Assembly: GCA_030180135.1 (NCBI GenBank)
Contig: CM058236.1
Coordinates: 9,383,357-9,447,356, forward strand
Direction of reading: 5' to 3'
Length of the DNA stretch: 64,000 nt
DNA from: Orychophragmus violaceus
Lineage: Eukaryota > Streptophyta > Magnoliopsida > Brassicales > Brassicaceae
Part shown: positions 31,301 through 40,068 of the stretch, piece by piece
How positions within the stretch are numbered: the stretch's first letter is position 1
Layout of the letters: every line of letters begins with the position of its first letter
Position numbers and translations under genes: made by a program
Notes under the pieces: generated by a model
Databases searched by the model: none
The model's input: the letters and a program-made list of their open reading frames with translations, nothing else
Told to the model about the DNA's origin: nothing

Positions 31301-32362
31301 TTTGACTTCATCAGAAACGAAGAAGAACAATGCGTGTATAAGAAAACTAGTGGGAGCAAGATAGTATTTCTTATTCTGTATGTCGATGACATACTACTTC
31401 TCGGAAATGACATACCAATGCTGAAGTCGGTAAAGGACTGGCTTGGAAGTTGTTTTTCCATGAAAGACATGGGTGAAGCCGCATACGTTCTTGGAATCAG
31501 GATCTACCGGGATAGATCTAAAAGGCTGATAGGCTTGTGTCAAGATTCATACATTGACAAAGTCCTGCATAGATTCAGCATGGCAGATTCCAAGAAGGGC
31601 TTCACGCCAATGGTACATGGCACAACGCTAAGCAAGAAGCAGAGCCCCACGACGGCTGCTGAGCTTGAGCGCATGAAGAATATTCCTTATGCATCTGCAA
31701 TAGGATCTGTCATGTATGCCATGATCTGTACTCGTCCTGATGTTGCTTATGCATTGAGCATGACGAGTAGATACCAGTCAAATCCAGGTGAAAACCATTG
31801 GATTGCCGTCAAGAATATCCTGAAGTATCTAAGACATACTAAGGATAAGTTCTTGGTGTACGGTGGAAGTAATGTGCTTGAAGTCAGTGGATTCACGGAC
31901 GCAAGTTTCCAGACAGACCAAGACGATTTCCGGTCACAGTCCGGTTATATCTTTTGTCTGAATGGCGGTGCAATCAGTTGGAGAAGCTCCAAGCAAGACA
32001 CCGTTGCTGATTCCACTACAGAAGCTGAATATATCGCCGCTTCAGAAGCAGCGAAAGAAGATGTTTGGATACGAAAGTTCATTATTGAACTAGGTGTGAT
32101 ACCTAATGCGGCTGAGCCTCTGGCACTGTTTTGTGATAACAATGGTGCTATTGCTCAGGCAAAGGAACCAAGATCACACCAGAAATCCAAGCATGTGCTA
32201 AGAAGATTTCACTTGATACGTGACATCATTAATAGAAAGGAAGTCAAGATCAGCCGAGTTCAGACAGATGATAACGTCGCTGATCCATTGACAAAGCCAC
32301 TCCCAAGACCTAAGCTCGAGTTCCTAACTGAAGCTGTAGGCATTAGAGACATTGAAATGTAA
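28388..32362 (+). CDS. gag-pol: C Gag-Pol polyprotein (intact, 1324 aa)
   Basis: Starts MTTTSTQNTFSIRSVLDKEK. Domain order is that of Ty1/copia. Gag (about 1-250). Zinc knuckle CRFCKEPGHWRREC (C256, C259, H264, C269). Aspartic protease with WVMDTGCGAHIC (catalytic D309). Integrase zinc domain HCRLGHISEKRIKRLH ... CEKCESC, then catalytic triad D505 (HTDVCGPM), D568 (RSDRGGEY) and E604 (NGVSERRNR), a D-D-35-E arrangement. RT with QMDVKTAFLNG and YVDDILLLGND (Y998, D1000, D1001). RNase H with FTDASFQTDQDD and STTEAEYIAASEAAKE. C-terminus ADPLTKPLPRP. Ends at TAA 32360-32362. All catalytic residues I can check are present and no frameshift is seen. Copia sublineage not determined. Confidence 0.96.
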   Translation: MTTTSTQNTFSIRSVLDKEKLTGTNFLMWSRNLRLVLKQEKKDYVLRDPLPERPPNNAARTLHNAWEKHSSDENDVYCLMLATMTAELQMQFESVLSPIEIMASLKSLFQEQARTERFQTVKNLLDCKLAANAAVSPHVLKMMGYLDHLQKLDCPISQELVCDIVLQSLPTSYDQFILNFNMHGLSKTLPELHGMLKTAEPNLRKAKDPNVLMVQKGKGFKKSSAKDKGKAKAVQVSDKDTPKPKPKSKAGPTDICRFCKEPGHWRRECKKFLEGLKELKKKTLETSSSGIFVIEVNTTTSDNTSWVMDTGCGAHICTNMQALSNSRRLKQGQVELRVGNGAKVPALAVGTYLLSLPSGLVLELNNCYFVPAISRNIISISLLDLEGYDFSVKNKLCSFNRNNLFYGCAPLTNGLYILDQSAPIYNIDTKRFKPNEENRTFLWHCRLGHISEKRIKRLHSNGLLGSFDFESCEKCESCMMGKMTRAPFNKPNERASDLLGLIHTDVCGPMSTNARGNYQYFITFTDDFSRYGYVYLMKHKSESFEKFREFQNEVQNQLGKSIKALRSDRGGEYLSQEFSDHLRECGIISQLTPPGTPQWNGVSERRNRTLLDMVRSMMSHTDLPISLWGYALLTAVFTLNRAPSKAVAKTPYELWTGEAPVLSYLRIWGCEAYVKRLISDKLTPKSDKCYFIGYPKETKAYYFYLRSENKIFVARDCNFLEREFLSKKNSGSKVLLEEIQDEQDTAQPNEEEQQEDLQEIVEPEPVVPEVRRSGRIRHKPERYQGFLVTNCHDLLIIDGDEPSNFNQAMMGPDSSKWRKATDSEMDSMSVNQVFSLVDLPAGVKAIECKWIFKKKIDVDGNVQIYKARLVAKGFRQIHGVDYDETYSPVAMMKSIRILLATAAFHDYEIWQMDVKTAFLNGILEEDVYMTQPDGYIDPKNAGKVCKLHKFIYGLKQASRSWNLRFDEAIKQFDFIRNEEEQCVYKKTSGSKIVFLILYVDDILLLGNDIPMLKSVKDWLGSCFSMKDMGEAAYVLGIRIYRDRSKRLIGLCQDSYIDKVLHRFSMADSKKGFTPMVHGTTLSKKQSPTTAAELERMKNIPYASAIGSVMYAMICTRPDVAYALSMTSRYQSNPGENHWIAVKNILKYLRHTKDKFLVYGGSNVLEVSGFTDASFQTDQDDFRSQSGYIFCLNGGAISWRSSKQDTVADSTTEAEYIAASEAAKEDVWIRKFIIELGVIPNAAEPLALFCDNNGAIAQAKEPRSHQKSKHVLRRFHLIRDIINRKEVKISRVQTDDNVADPLTKPLPRPKLEFLTEAVGIRDIEM

Positions 32363-33213
32363 TCTAAATTTGAGTGGGAGTTTGAGGGCTTTATTTAGTT
32401 ATTGATATGTTCTTGTAAAACATTTTATGATGTTTAATGAAATTATTATTTCAAGATTATTTTAACTGTGATGAAATAATCGTTCCAAAATGATATAAAC
32501 CATTTTATAGGTCATCGAAGTAAGTGACTTGATCTTGAGTCATCAAAGTCATTTAGCTTGATCATGAGACCCTATATTTGATAGATGGCTTATATCATCG
32601 TGTCCCTAGTCGAAGGTTGTTGAAATTGGAACACCAACAACCGCGTGAGACTAAATTGGTATGTGACTTATGACAAAGTCTCAGGATGTCATAGATGCAC
32701 TGCATCAAAGTCGGTACATAGGTGTATGTTTGGGTACATACGACCGGACAAGACCCGCTTATAAGAACTCTTCAGGATATTTATATATGTGTCATAAGAG
32801 ATTCTTACTACGACTATAGAGTATAGTCCTTAGACCTGAGTTCGCATGCATGTGACTGCACATGAACTGATGCACTTTGATCATTGTCTAACACTGTCGT
32901 TCAGCGATAGTTATAAGGACCCTGTTTGGGTGTATTATGAAATGAGTAGTTTACAGTGATGGAACAAGACGGGATTTGTCCCTCCAATATAAATGGAGTG
33001 AATATCTCTAGGCCAATCGGAAATTTGAATACTGGAAAATGCATGGCCATGCTCAAACGGACTGTCCCGAGTCGTTTGGATTGTCAGTATCAAATCAGAG
33101 TCCGATGAACATGATTAGGCTTTATAAGGATGACACTCATCTTGCCTTATGACTAATCGAGATATTGAGACAAAAGGAATATGAATACAGAGATTCCAGT
33201 ACAAGTGGGAGAT
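32363..33213 (+). other. C 3' noncoding region and polypurine tract
   Basis: 850 bp without a coding frame, aligned along its length with D 10741-11591. It begins with a GTGGGAGTTTGAGGG purine stretch just after the stop (a possible second polypurine tract) and ends AAGTGGGAGAT directly before the 3' LTR, the normal plus-strand priming site. Confidence 0.8.
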
Positions 33214-33846
33214 TGTTGGAATTATGTCCAGTAATCTCTGTACTGTCTCTAGAAAGTAAGAGTATGTCAATGATCAGACATAAGTCATATAATACTGGGG
33301 GTCATGATGGCTTGCTAGAGTCCGCTCATGATCTATAAGTCTTGGACTTATTGCCTTTATTATATGATCCCATATGGGTCACACGCCTAAGCTAACAGGA
33401 AACCATGAAGGAACGGTTCAGCAGAAGTACGGTAAAAGTGCTAGGCATTTACTGTGCTTAGAGAGATAGAAGGGCCTGATTAAATCCAAGGGATTTAATC
33501 AGACTGGGAATTGGGCCCAAAAGCCCAAAAGGAATTAGGCATAAGTTTTATGATTAAAACTTAACCTAGCCACCTTTTTCCCCTAAGCTTATGCGCCTCT
33601 CTCTCTCTCTTCTGCGCCTCCCTCCTCTCGGTCTAGCAGCCATCCTGTGCGTGCGTGTGTGAGCCTTTGGAGGAGCTATCTCTTGGTGGTTCTGCTGATC
33701 TCTGACCCGTACCTCCTCTTTCCGCTGCAAAACAAGGTAACAGGTGAGATCCTCTATGATTCTAGCAAGAGAACCTAGATCTGGCATGTTTAGTAGGATC
33801 AATTAATCTGATGAATTGAACCAGGAAACACTAAACGAATCCTTCA
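33214..33846 (+). repeat. C 3' LTR
   Basis: 633 bp, near-identical to the 5' LTR, ends CGAATCCTTCA and is followed by TSD copy CAGGT (33847-33851). Confidence 0.95.
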
Positions 33847-34696
33847 CAGGTATATATTGGTTGTTGTGGACTATGTATCCAAATGGGTTGATGTTATTAC
33901 AAGTCCAACCAATGACTCTTCGGTAGTTCTTAAGCTGTTTAAGACTATCATCTTCCCCAGATTTGGAGTGCCTAGGATTGTGATAAGTGATGGTGGTACC
34001 CACTTTATCAACAAATTTTTTGAGAAGTTGCTTAAGAAACGTGGTGTTAATCATCGTGTGGCTACTCCATATCACCCTCAGACCAATGGACAAGTTGAGG
34101 TCTCTAACAGACAGATCAAGGAGATACTAGAGAAGACAGTTGGTAAGACCATGAAGGATTGGTCTGCCAAGTTAGATGATGCGTTGTGGGCTTACAGGAC
34201 TGCATTTAAGAGGCCACTGGGAACTACACCTTTCCATCTGCTTTATGGGAAAGCTTGTCACCTCCCGGTTGAGCTCGAGCACAAGGATAGATGGGCCGTT
34301 AAACAGATGAACTATGACCTCAGGCCTGCAGTTGAGAGGCGTCTGGTACAGCTTAATGAGTTGGATGAGATTCGCCACCACGCTTATGAAAACTCGAAGC
34401 TGTACAAAGAGCGTACAAAGGCCTATCATGACAAAAAGATCATCTCACGCAATTTTGAACCGAATGATCAGGTACTTCTCTACAATTCTCGACTATCATT
34501 GTTTCCTGGCAAGCTGCGTTCTCGTTGGTAAGGTCCATTCACCGTCAAAGAAGCTAGACCCCACGGAGCTGTGGTCTTGATGAATTCCAAGGGAGACGAG
34601 TTCACAGTCAATGGGCAAAGGGTGAAGCTTTATTGGGCGAGAGCTGAAATCCCAGATGGCAACACTGTCTATTTGGATAATCCACCCACTGTCTAA
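33847..34696 (+). pseudogene. B integrase, C-terminal half
   Basis: Continues B's integrase as YILVVVDYVSKWVDVITSPT, VISDGGTHFINKFFEKLL (catalytic Asp), YHPQTNGQVEVSNRQIKEIL (catalytic Glu) and PNDQVLLYNSRLSLFPGKLR. A TAA at 34529-34531 replaces the serine of A's SRWSGPF; the same frame then continues GPFTVKEARPHGAVVL to LYWARAEIPDG and ends near 34696 after LDNPPTV. Confidence 0.88.
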
Positions 34697-35932
34697 TTGA
34701 ATTACAGTCAAGCTATTGACTTTAAAAGAGCGCTGAGTGGGAGGCAACCCACTGTAGGTTAATTCTTCTTCCTTTTTGGTTTTATTTCTTGTGTCTTTTG
34801 AATTTTCTTGTTTTTGTGTGTTAGACCCGAGAGGAACACAGAACTGCAGAGCTCGATGTCGGTCGACACTAACCTTAGTGTCGGTCGACATCGACCGTGA
34901 ACAGGTTTGGATTTTCAACTCAAAATCTCTATGGTTCCAATTTGCTTTATACCGATCTCATGCTACAATTGCACTGGGGACAGTGCAGTTTAAGTGTGGG
35001 GGAGGTAGCTACTGACATTGTGTTTTATTTTCTTAGAGTCAGTCCCATGTTTTCACTAGTTTTTCAAAATTGTTTTATTGAGTCAAAATCAGTATGAAAC
35101 TATGATTTTTCGAGAAATTTTTTCGCTTGAACAGGAACTAAGTGACCATTGGACAGACTTGCAGGACCTCTGTGACTATTAGAAAACCCCAACCGGATCA
35201 ACTTATCAAGGACACCCATATCTAACCAGGCATTCAGAGGATCCATCACTAGTCTCGCACTTAATATTGACTTTAATTTCTCGCTTAGGGGCTTGGTAAT
35301 CTTTGGGTCGGATTCCTTTGATGTGTTTGGCACAGCCTATGATCTTGTTCTAAAGTATGGTTTCTGATTTTCCCCTCCTTTTAAAGTAAAAAAAAAGAGA
35401 TAAAAACCGAGGATAAGCTAGTAGCTTCGAAGTGGTCACAGGAGTGGTAGAGACCCCTATTACCTCCTGTGTATCCATGGAAAGATCCAAAGTTAAACCC
35501 CAATAAAAAGGGAAGAGCACTGATAAAAAAAATAAAATGATACCCAGTGGGAAAAAATCAGTGCTAAGGGAGAAAGGGAAAAGAAAGAAACCAGAAACCG
35601 ACAGTTTGGTGGTCAGATACTGAATAAGTTGAGTCCATGTGTCCTTTGATTCGATACTCCCTCTGTGAGACTGCACCTAATTGTATACAGAGGCTAGTGT
35701 GGTGAAATTGAATGTCCTAACTTGATTGTGGAGTTTACGTGGGACAGTTGCTAAGTGTGGGGGAAGTATATTATGGTCTTGAGTTCTGTAGGAAAGTTTT
35801 CAGTGGTTTACTAAATGAATATGAATGCGAAAGTTCCTAAGACGAAATGAGTTTCTGTGTGTTCAAACCTGTTTTCTTATGCTTTGGTTCTTTACTTGCT
35901 TGAGGGAAAGCAAGAGCTAAGTGTGGGGGAGT
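34697..35932 (+). other. B 3' noncoding region with motif pair and three polypurine-like tracts
   Basis: Equivalent to A 20810-22154. The hairpin block AGTGGGAGGCAACCCACT is at 34735-34752. One CGGTCG pair has cores 34860/34882 (22 bp). TGCACTGGGGACAGTGCA (34973-34990) forms a perfect 7-bp stem, followed by AAGTGTGGGGGAGGT. The block 'cactgataaaaaaaataaaatg' is at about 35518-35540. AAGTGTGGGGGAAGT occurs near 35752, and the final polypurine tract AAGTGTGGGGGAGT (35919-35932) abuts the LTR. No ATHILA ORF. Confidence 0.8.
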
Positions 35933-37100
35933 TGATATATCATGGTTTTTCTAGGTTTTCAACCATGATGTAGTTGTATATATTGAGTCTTTAACCTGGT
36001 TTTTAGAGTCTATCGAGTCTTTTACAGGTAAGCTTGCGTTTGGAGCAAATGATGAAATTATAGGACGTTTCTGGTGATTTGTGCAACGAGCTGAAGTTGG
36101 TGTCTCGACCACGATTGAGTGTCGAACGACACTGACTTGGATGTCAGTCGACACTGAGCGCGGCAGAACAACATCCGCGAGTTAGAGACAAGTTTTGAAG
36201 ATTTGCAAAATTGCCCAGAAGTTTTCCTTAATTCTAAACTGACCCCAAAACGTGTTTAGAGAGTTTAATTAGGGTTTCAGACTCTTTCATTCATATATCT
36301 CATTCTTAACTTTTGTTCTTGCTTGGGAGATATTGGAGAGGGCTGATTCTTGCTACTTGTAACATTGAGAGAAGAATTTCGAACCCTTTTTCTTTATCTA
36401 TTCATTCCTTTGGTTTTTCTATTCAAGATGTATTGTTTGATTGCTAATATGTCTGAGTAATAACCTAGTTAGATTTAGGAATTCTCACAAAGGTTTTATG
36501 CTTTCTTGATAACTGATTGATTGGATTCACTATCTGTTTGTTCATCACCTAAGTGTTCTTAACACTAAATTCTAGACTGATCACCTAGGGTTTAGATCTT
36601 AGATAATTAACAATAGCGCGAGAGTGTGAGTTATAATCTGAACCAAACTTAGAGTGAGCAATTTGACTAGATACAAAGAGATTTGGTTTAGGAAAATTGT
36701 GAACCGATAGAACCTGTTCTTAATGCTTGTTTAGAACTCTAGGATCACAAAGAGATTTGGATCGCTAGGTTGCTAGATATAGAAATAATCTCAGCGAGAG
36801 TTGGATTATTTAGAGTTGTGTTTCAAGTTCTTGAACTTGTGTTTAATCTGAATCCGGTTAGTTAAGTGTCTAGCATAGCATAATTCCCGAGAACTTCTCA
36901 AGTCTGACGCCTTTCTCTTATTGAAAACACTTTTCTAGTTTATTGCTTTTGTTTACTGCTTTCTCTGGAATTGATTTAGCTTAACTTGAATACATACAAT
37001 CTATCGTGTGACCGTGAGTCCTTGTGGATTCGATACCCTAAGTACTACATTGCATAACTGTGCACTTGCAGTAGAATAGGATAAAACTCTGAGCCTATCA
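35933..37100 (+). repeat. B 3' LTR
   Basis: 1168 bp, TGATATATCATGG to CTGAGCCTATCA. It shares the terminal blocks with A and J LTRs but is diverged in the middle. Motif pair with cores 36123 (GTGTCGAACGACAC) and 36145 (ATGTCAGTCGACAC), 22 bp apart. No 5' partner remains. Confidence 0.9.
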
Positions 37101-37495
37101 CAATGTCACAACATAAATAAGCTTACCGATTATTCGAAGATCCATGGTATTTCGAACCCTGAACAAAACGACAAAATGCTTCTTGACAACCTTGACTCGC
37201 TCAAAGAGCAAAGGGAAGAGGCCCTCCTAAGGATTAAGAATTATCAGCACCAAGCGGCTCAATATTACAACAAAAACACCAAAGTTCGACAACTAAGGAA
37301 AGGGGACCTCATCCTGCATGAGGTTCATAAATGAACAAAAGAAAAGAACGCCGGAAACTCGGCTTACATTGGGAAGGGCCTTACCAAATCATAAAGGTCG
37401 TCATGCTCGGGGTCTAATAGCTCTCTGATTTGAATGGAACACCGTCAGTTTCTCATGGAATTCGATGCACCTCAAACGCTTCGTATACTAGATTT
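37101..37495 (+). pseudogene. F integrase C-terminal remnant (Tat-like)
   Basis: A frame near 37165-37333 reads NDKMLLDNLDSLKEQREEAL, then LRIKNYQHQAAQYYNKNTKV and RQLRKGDLILHEV, the C-terminal region of Tat-lineage gypsy integrase (YYNK plus GDL are typical). After a stop a second frame gives GKLGLHWEGPYQIIKVV and, near 37465-37490, MHLKRFVY. B is inserted immediately upstream. Confidence 0.75.
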
Positions 37496-39570
37496 TTTTG
37501 GTAAAAAAAAAAAGTATGCTCACTGAGCTACCACTTATGTAAAACGAACTACAAATGGCTTGATCCCCTTTTAATGGGGTACATATACAGTCCTTGCGAA
37601 TTCAGCTATATCTTTAATAAAACTACATCTTGCAAAAGATATACTTTTTACATCGGCATCTTGGCCAGAGGGCTGATCCAAACGCGTTCCTCGAGTGCAA
37701 TGGTGATATAATCCACGCCTTCATCATGTGTGAGAAAAGTGATAACTCTAGCCACATTGCTGAAAGGTTAAGTCGGGATCTCCCACGCTTGCTCAAGTCT
37801 AGTCGCGACAAATAATCCGAACTTCCTCGCATAACTGACCTCAGACTAAGCGATAGCCGTGATGCGAATTCGGCATTTACGTCCACTCGCATCACAAAAA
37901 GGGTACCATGGCACACCTCAGAACCCCCCCCCTCTTTTACAACAAAACGGAACCAACTCCGCAAGCATTGTCCACAAGAGGGTTACAATCCCACCGATGC
38001 ATAACCCGGCCTCAAATAAATTATTAACAAAGTAAATCGAAAAAACTTCGATTACATCGACAAGTTTAAATTACGTCAGCATGATAAAAAGCCGTATTGG
38101 CGTTTTATTACCTCGGTAGGACGCTTACACCAAGAAAGTATATACTGAATTTCCTCAAAGGGATTTATCATATCGGCATATTCTGTGTCTAAAGAAATAA
38201 AGACATCGACAATCTCATAAACAATACGAAATAACATTTTTTTGTTTTATTCATCAAAGACAAAGACATAAGCCGAAGTGCGACAATAAAGAAAAGAAAA
38301 GTTCTTCGTTTTATTATCCTCGTATGTTATTACAAGTCGAGCTACAAAAGAAAAGAAAGATAAAATAATTCCTTTAAGGACAAGTTCGTCCAAGCCGAAG
38401 CTTGAGTTGTAAGATCAGTTTTTTCCCGCCAGAAACCGATCCACTTTTTCGACAGATGATTGCATCGTTTTTTCCAGGCAAGGCCACCGATGAGATAGAA
38501 ACTGTTATGAAATAAAAATCGGAACCAATGTTCTCCTCAAGATACAGGAACCTAAAGGAACCAATCTCAAAAGGTCATCTCGCCGCTGAGTTACCTTTCT
38601 TGAAAGACGATTTCGTCGTTTGTCTCTCCCAAGGTTCATCCCTGATAGTCAGCTGCACAAATGAGATCCGTGATGAAATCAAGGTCGGGCGGAGGATCAT
38701 CTTGGGGTAAAAAGAATTTCAAAGCGCTTGCCTAACCGTTCCAAAAGGGCCATCACGCTGCCAACCGAGCTCTACTGAACAACTTGCTCAAAAGAGCAGT
38801 CTGTCAGCGTCTTTCGGGATGGGTCCGCTCCGATGTACCATCAGTTTCTCTGCAAGAAAAAGAGAGAAAGGATCAAAGTCCCGAGCTACGAACGCCTGAA
38901 ATGGAAATAAAGGAGAAGAAAGTAACTTACACGGAAAGCAACCGACCCTGGAAGGAACATTCCAGAGCACGTTACTGCAGTTAACGACACATCAGATCGA
39001 TCCAAACGAAGGACCTGAGCGACGCCCTTAAATTGGGAAGGGCGACAAATAGAAGTATCCATCAGAACAAATATATGTACCGATGAGCTACCCTTTAGAA
39101 AAAGAGCATAAGCTCATCGACGAGCTCGATCAGACATAATTCTGGAGGTTGGCATAAATCTGAACATAAGAAGAACAGAGCACATGTTATCATTTTTAAG
39201 GAAGAAAAGAAGACGAAAGAAAGAGAATGGATCGAAGCTTTTGTAGAGGAAAATAAGATGGAATATTGAAGAATGACGAATGAAGAGGCCATATTTATAG
39301 CGGCGCAAGTAGCACTTATCGAAGCGACGTGACAGTTACCAACAGAAATTTAAAGCGACACGGCATTTCATATATTCGGATCACATTGACTGGTGGAGGA
39401 AGAGGTTCCTTAAATGAATTTTGGAAACCCACAGATCTTTCAGTAAAATGCAATTAATGAGAACAAACCGACGAGCTCGGGATTGCGCCGATCTAGTAGT
39501 TACGCCAAGCAATGGTCAAGTTCCCCGACCTATGTACCACTTATGAGCCGAACGGGGGGGGAGGGCTTAT
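37496..39570 (+). other. F 3' noncoding region and polypurine tract
   Basis: Two kilobases with no frame I can assign; short ORFs on both strands show no known motif. Tat elements typically have a long post-integrase region. It ends with GAACGGGGGGGGAGGGCTTAT (about 39550-39570), a clear polypurine tract directly before the LTR. A run CCCCCCCCC occurs at 37925. Confidence 0.6.
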
Positions 39571-40068
39571 TGTTGGATGTGGTTTTAGCATCCCTCTTTA
39601 GCTCGGCCCAAGAGCTGAACGGCCCATCCAAGATCGAGACCGTTGGAGAAGAAGCCGGTCCAACGCGGTGTTTCTAGGCGAAGACGCCTCGGTCGACCTG
39701 CATCGAATAAATTATGTTAATGGCAGATTAACATATTTAAAAAATGGAAGAAGATAGGCACAAATCTCCTAAATGGAAAAAAAATCTAGGTCGTTTGGAT
39801 TTTACTTTATCGTATCAGAGAGAATCAAGGGACAAAACCCTAATTCTCCTAATATAAATATCATTCCTCCGCGCGAGAAAGACTAAATTCACACATTGTA
39901 CCAAAACCATAGAGAAAGAGATCAATTAGGTTTCGCCTCTAAGATCAATAAAGACTAAATTTTTTGGTCTTTTCCTTATTGCATTCTAGTCTTTTGATTT
40001 GAATTATTCAAATCCCCAAATTTAAGATCAATTTATTAAATTGATCGTTGTGGTTCCGTGAATCAACA
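39571..40068 (+). repeat. F 3' LTR
   Basis: Starts TGTTGGATGTGG directly after the polypurine tract and probably ends CGTGAATCAACA at 40068, giving matched TGTTG/CAACA ends. A promoter-like TATAAATA is at 39853-39860, preceded by AAAACCCTAATTC. The 5' 140 bp match 1238-1378. The 3' limit is inferred from the ends and the near-matching CTTAT target copy. Confidence 0.65.

Larger units (their letters stand above)
26068..33846 (+). mobile_element. Element C: full-length, apparently coding-competent Ty1/copia retrotransposon
   Basis: 7779 bp with two 633-bp LTRs (26068-26700, 33214-33846; TGTTGG...CCTTCA), perfect TSD CAGGT (26063-26067, 33847-33851), a Met primer site, a long leader, a single uninterrupted polyprotein frame and a polypurine tract. 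The LTRs differ at about four positions by eye (near 26229, 26429, 26445 and 26491), roughly 0.6 percent, so the insertion is young. It is the only element in the window with all enzymatic domains in one open frame, and the likely helper type for D. Confidence 0.95.
1379..37100 (+). mobile_element. Element B: Athila-like Ty3/gypsy, 5'-truncated, interrupted by A and C
   Basis: B is present in three blocks: 1379-1578 (protease start), 23355-26067 (protease end, RT, RNase H, start of integrase) and 33847-37100 (rest of integrase, 3' noncoding, 3' LTR). The reading frame runs across both insertions once one target-site copy of each (CTTAG for A, CAGGT for C) is discounted. B lacks a 5' LTR, primer site, gag and the protease active-site region, which were removed by the deletion at 1378/1379. 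The 3' LTR is complete at 35933-37100. Confidence 0.85.
1238..40068 (+). mobile_element. Element F: Tat-like Ty3/gypsy retrotransposon, outermost shell of the nest
   Basis: The left edge is a 141-bp piece of LTR starting TGTTGG (1238-1378). The right edge is a ~498-bp LTR (39571-40068) with the same start and a CAACA end. Candidate target-site copies are CTCAT (1233-1237) and CTTAT (40069-40073), four of five identical. Remaining F sequence is a C-terminal integrase remnant (from 37101), a long 3' noncoding stretch, and a polypurine tract before the 3' LTR. All else between 1379 and 37100 is B and its passengers. The rest of F's 5' LTR, gag, protease, RT and most of integrase are missing, apparently lost with B's 5' end in one deletion. 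Confidence 0.6.
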
